64,000 nucleotides of DNA. Origin: Paraburkholderia sp. BCC1885. GTDB taxonomy: Bacteria > Pseudomonadota > Gammaproteobacteria > Burkholderiales > Burkholderiaceae. Position 1 is the stretch's first letter. Each line of letters starts with the position of its first letter. The notes under the pieces were generated by a model. It saw nothing but the letters and a program-made list of their open reading frames with translations. It did no database searches and was not told where the DNA came from. Below are positions 60,997-64,000 of this stretch, in pieces. The DNA lies in the NCBI RefSeq assembly GCF_900996235.1, contig NZ_CAAJGM010000230.1, positions 186,001 through 250,000 of the forward strand, in the 5' to 3' direction. The translations under genes and the position numbers were made by a program.

Positions 60997-62742
60997 CTAG
61001 CCGATCCACGCAAAGGCGCTGTCAGCACGTGCCGCAAGCGCCGCGCGTGCCGATTCGATCGCGCTGTCCCAATCGCCCAGCGACGGCTGGCGAAACAGCC
61101 GCGCGCTCGGATACCAGGGGCTGTCCTCGCGTTCGAGCATCCAGCGCCAGCAGGTGTCGAAGCGATTCAGGATCCATACCGGCTTGCCTAAGGCGCCGGC
61201 CAGGTGAGCCACGGCAGTATCCACTGTGATCACCAGATCGAGGTTCGCCACCAGCGCGGCGGTGTCGGCGAAATCGGCGAGTTCTTCCGTGTAATCCACG
61301 AGGCGTTGCGCGAGTTCCGGCCTCTGCGCCAGTTGCTGCGCGGCGGGACCCTTTTGCAGGCTGTAGAAGCGGACCTGCGGGGTGTCGAGAATCGGCCGCA
61401 GCGCGTCGAGCGTGATCGAACGCCGCGCGTCGTTTTTTCTGAGCTCGGCCACATGCGGACGATTCCCGCCCGCCCATACGAGGCCCACCTTGAGGTCGCG
61501 GCTGGCGGTGTCCTCGATGGCGTCGTCGGCAATACGCTCCGCCCAATGTTGCGCTGTCTGCGTATCCGCGAAGAGGTAGGGCGTGTGAGCGGGAATGCTC
61601 GCCAATTCCGTACCGAACGCGAGCGGCAGGCTGAGCAACGGACAATGGCAATCGAAGGGCGGCAGCGGCTGACCTTGCTCGATCAACTGCGTCACGCCAA
61701 CCAGATGGCCCAATAGCCGGACCAACTCGGACGGAACTTCGAGGATGACCTTCGCGCCCAGCCCGGCAACGAGCGCGGCATAGCGACAGAACTGCAAGGT
61801 ATCGCCGAGCCCCTGTTCCGCGTGCAACAGAATGGTCTTGCCGTCGATGGGGAAATCGCCCAGCCACAAAGGCTGTTCGAAGACGCGCTGGCCGGCCTGG
61901 ATGCGGTCGCGTTTCCAGCGCCACTCGTACTTTGGCCAGCCTTCTTCAAGGCGACCCAATTGCAACAGACAGAGCGATTCATTCCAGTGTGCTTCAGCCG
62001 ACGCGGGACTCAGCGCCAAAGCGCGCGCGTAACTTTGCAGCGCCTGCTCGTGCTGATTCAGGTCCACGAGCGTGAGACCGAGGTTGTTCCATGCATCGGC
62101 AAACGCGGGCGCGAATTCGAGCGCGCGCTGGTAGCTGTCCTGCGCTTCCTGCGGACGGTTCAGATCGCTCAAGGCGTTGGCGCGATTGCTCCAGGCTTCC
62201 GCGTAGGTGGGCTGCAAGGCGATGGCCTGGTCGCAACTCGCAAGGGCATCCGCGGCCCGGCCGAGATCGCGCAGCACGCAAGCGCGATTGCTCCATGCCT
62301 GGGCGAACTCGGGGCGCAGCTTCAGGGCGTGTTCGAAGCTCGCGAGGGCATCGGCGGGAGCATCCAGGCCGGCTAATGCGTTACCGCGATTGTTCAGCGC
62401 ATCGACGAAACCGGCTTGCAATGCCAGAGCACGATTCGCGCTGGCGAGCCCTTCCTTGAAGCGCCGCAAGGCGTTGTAGGCGAAGGCAAGATTGGAATGA
62501 ACCGGCGCCTGCATGCCGTTGATCGCGACCGCTTTTTTCAGCAGTTCGATGCCTTCCTCCAGGCGCCCCGACTGGAGCGCGAGCGCGCCGAGCAACTGGA
62601 TGGCGTCGAAGTGTTTGGGCCGCAGCTTGAGAATTTCGCGGTACACGTCTTCGGCTTCGGCATACGCGCCGTTTTGCTGCAAGGCCACGGCCTCGCGAAA
62701 CAGGGTGTCGAGCTGGCGCTGCGGGTTCGCTGTCTTGCTCAT
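60997..62742 (-). CDS. TPR protein with C-terminal glycosyltransferase (GT9/GT41-like) domain
   Basis: About 581 residues. The first 270 or so form seven to eight tetratricopeptide repeats (EAVALQQNGAYAEAEDVYREILKLRPKHFDA, then NNRGNALAGL, WSNRACVLRDLG, WNNLGLTLVDLN). The rest is a GT-B glycosyltransferase-like domain with ILLHAEQGLGDTLQFCRYA and the nucleotide-sugar region DLVITVDTAVAHLAGALGKPVWILNR, as in heptosyltransferase-like and O-GlcNAc-transferase-like bacterial proteins. The target is unknown; similar genes often serve glycosylation of surface proteins. The start at 62742 (MSKTANPQRQLD) is uncertain; ATGs at 62751 and 62823 are also in frame, none with a good Shine-Dalgarno. Confidence 0.82.
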   Translation of the reverse strand: MSKTANPQRQLDTLFREAVALQQNGAYAEAEDVYREILKLRPKHFDAIQLLGALALQSGRLEEGIELLKKAVAINGMQAPVHSNLAFAYNALRRFKEGLASANRALALQAGFVDALNNRGNALAGLDAPADALASFEHALKLRPEFAQAWSNRACVLRDLGRAADALASCDQAIALQPTYAEAWSNRANALSDLNRPQEAQDSYQRALEFAPAFADAWNNLGLTLVDLNQHEQALQSYARALALSPASAEAHWNESLCLLQLGRLEEGWPKYEWRWKRDRIQAGQRVFEQPLWLGDFPIDGKTILLHAEQGLGDTLQFCRYAALVAGLGAKVILEVPSELVRLLGHLVGVTQLIEQGQPLPPFDCHCPLLSLPLAFGTELASIPAHTPYLFADTQTAQHWAERIADDAIEDTASRDLKVGLVWAGGNRPHVAELRKNDARRSITLDALRPILDTPQVRFYSLQKGPAAQQLAQRPELAQRLVDYTEELADFADTAALVANLDLVITVDTAVAHLAGALGKPVWILNRFDTCWRWMLEREDSPWYPSARLFRQPSLGDWDSAIESARAALAARADSAFAWIG

Positions 62743-62965
62743 AGGATGCATGGAGCCGGGCGCGTGCTCGGCCCGCTCGGATAGTCTTCGCTGACGATGT
62801 TTGGCAAGCCTGCCCGGACCCATGTGAGGCGATGACGACGCGCGGACGCGAACAGGCGGATGGCGGCGATTATCGCCGAAAAGCCGCCAGCCGGCAGCGC
62901 TACACGGCTGCCGACGCTGGCGCCCGGCGTATCATGACCCGGTCACGACAAACGGAGATGCGACG

Positions 62966-63301
62966 ATGAACTTGCGCGCTTCACTGCTGCTGGCTGGCGC
63001 CGTGGTGGCGGCCGTATCGCTCACGGCCTGCAATCAGGCCGGTCCGGTCGAATTCTCCGCGACCGGGGCCGATGCGCCGGATACGTCACGCGCCGACGAT
63101 CTGGATTTTGGGTCCATGGACCATTCCATTGCCGTTTGCAAGGCTGCGGCCCAAAGCGCGGGGCAGGGCCGTTGCGTGAAAGTGCGGGCGTATGAAGCCT
63201 GCATGAAGTCGCGCGGCTACATCACCGTGCTGGGACCGGAGAACCCTTCTTCCTGCGGACAACCCGCGTGGGAGCAGGACGTGCGCAAGTGGCTGCAGTG
63301 A
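62966..63301 (+). CDS. Small lipoprotein with conserved cysteines
   Basis: A 111-residue lipoprotein: hydrophobic signal and lipobox LTAC (modified Cys22). The mature part is acidic at first (DAPDTSRADDLDFG) and then has four cysteines in SIAVCKAAAQ, QGRCVKVRAYEAC and SSCGQPAW, probably two disulfide bonds. An ACGGAGA Shine-Dalgarno supports the start. I do not recognise a family beyond hypothetical outer-membrane lipoprotein. Confidence 0.7.
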   Translation: MNLRASLLLAGAVVAAVSLTACNQAGPVEFSATGADAPDTSRADDLDFGSMDHSIAVCKAAAQSAGQGRCVKVRAYEACMKSRGYITVLGPENPSSCGQPAWEQDVRKWLQ

Positions 63302-63396
63302 CGCGAGAATTCACTGCTTCGACAGGAAACGACCGCGTTTCAGGTTCCGAAGAGTGCGGCCAATCTCGAGCAGGCGTATTGGCTAACCTCTAATAG

Positions 63397-63648
63397 CTAC
63401 TGCGCCAACTGAAGCTGTGGCTGCCGGGCTGCGGGCAGCTTTGTGCAGAGATCGAATTCATCCAGTTCCAGCAACAGGCCATCGACCTTGCGTAGCTGCG
63501 CATTCGAGAGATGCGTGGTATCGAGAATCTGATAAAGACGCTGACGCCAGTAAGCCGACGGCAAATAGGAGCCGCCAAGCTCTCCATGCAAAGCGGGCCG
63601 CATCACGCGGGCGATATGCGCAATGCCTTCGTCGATAAACGTATTCAT
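63397..63648 (-). CDS. Small hypothetical protein, paralog of the one at 59297
   Basis: An 83-residue protein whose residues 4-67 match the protein at 59297-59614: FIDEGIAHIARVMRPALHG, LPSAYWRQRLYQILD, then TTHLSNAQLRKVDGLLLELDEF. Its tail is short and Gln-rich. The strong matching of these blocks between two separate loci supports that both are real, conserved genes. Function is unknown. Confidence 0.72.
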   Translation of the reverse strand: MNTFIDEGIAHIARVMRPALHGELGGSYLPSAYWRQRLYQILDTTHLSNAQLRKVDGLLLELDEFDLCTKLPAARQPQLQLAQ

Positions 63649-64000
63649 GGTGTCCCCGTGAGTCCTGCCGGCCGGTCCAGCCGTGTCCGTTACGTCTGAT
63701 GAATCGAGCGGCTTTATAAGCGTGGTTAAACGATGCCGTTAGATAGGAATCCGTTTCATCTCACACGCTTCATGAACCGCATGAATTGAAGAGTACGCGC
63801 GGGCGTCGTGGGTCAATTGGTGGAATACGGCGCGTTTGCTACGTCAATTCATGCCCTGCGCATGGGACGCTGGCGATGCTAATCGCGATTGTCAGGTTTC
63901 CGGTAACAGTGAATTCAAAATCGCGCTCTTCACCGCCAGATTCGAGGCCTCTAGACTGTTCTTACTGGCTACGGACACATGAGTTTGTAGCGCCGTATAA
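63649..64000. other. Terminal gene-free stretch
   Basis: In the last 352 bases I see no supported gene, repeat or hairpin. TTATAAAG near 63713 on the minus strand could belong to the promoter of the small gene at 63397-63648. Confidence 0.5.

Overview
The window is a gene-dense, GC-rich stretch of chromosome that looks like a core-genome segment of a Burkholderiaceae betaproteobacterium, most likely Paraburkholderia or a close relative. The reasons are the codon use, the hemC-hemDX-hemY arrangement, the Omp32-type porin, the dcd/biodegradative decarboxylase pair, and an intergenic palindromic repeat of a kind I remember from Paraburkholderia. I see no rRNA, tRNA, CRISPR array, phage or complete insertion sequence. 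The first gene is cut by the window edge.

Layout. 1-5.2 kb: outer-membrane assembly pair tamA (partial)-tamB. 5.2-14.4 kb: metG, an OmpA-type lipoprotein, apbC, a degenerate SodC-like lipoprotein, dcd, an Arg/Lys/Orn decarboxylase and a two-domain LprI-like protein. 14.4-22 kb: a bestrophin-like channel, a long inverted-repeat element (15.5-16.1 kb), argH, an MmyB-type XRE regulator with a 28-bp palindromic operator, and ppc. 22.1-26.3 kb: heme operon hemC-hemDX-hemY. 26.3-33.3 kb: SDR and aldehyde dehydrogenase, ppa, GIY-YIG protein, GNAT-like protein, nadE, glnB. 33.4-38.7 kb: porin, a hisQMP-type amino-acid ABC importer without its binding protein, and a pirin. 38.9-41.7 kb: a Spy/CpxP-like periplasmic protein divergent from an OmpR/EnvZ-type two-component system, with two 10-bp-periodic direct repeats between them. 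41.8-47.8 kb: a small ferredoxin-fold-like protein, a diguanylate cyclase, and a two-gene ABC importer with a fused double permease.

47.8-60 kb is the most interesting part. It holds a translationally coupled pair of paralogous lipoproteins and two sigma-54 enhancer-binding proteins (one a stand-alone AAA+/HTH protein, one an NtrC-type response regulator). Sequences with the -24/-12 (GG-N10-GC) architecture of sigma-54 promoters lie before a DUF883/YqjD-type operon, a small proline-rich protein, the trehalose-6-phosphate synthase gene otsA and, further on, a CsbD stress protein. The otsA promoter matches 11 of 12 consensus positions. I read this as a possible sigma-54-controlled envelope and osmotic stress regulon encoded beside its own activators. 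Next come an MFS exporter, a vsr-dcm pair, and a candidate small RNA between dcm and a small hypothetical gene.

60-64 kb: a Nu-class-like GST, a TPR-glycosyltransferase fusion, a small lipoprotein, and a second copy of the small hypothetical protein found at 59.3 kb. All calls come from reading the sequence; no database search was run.
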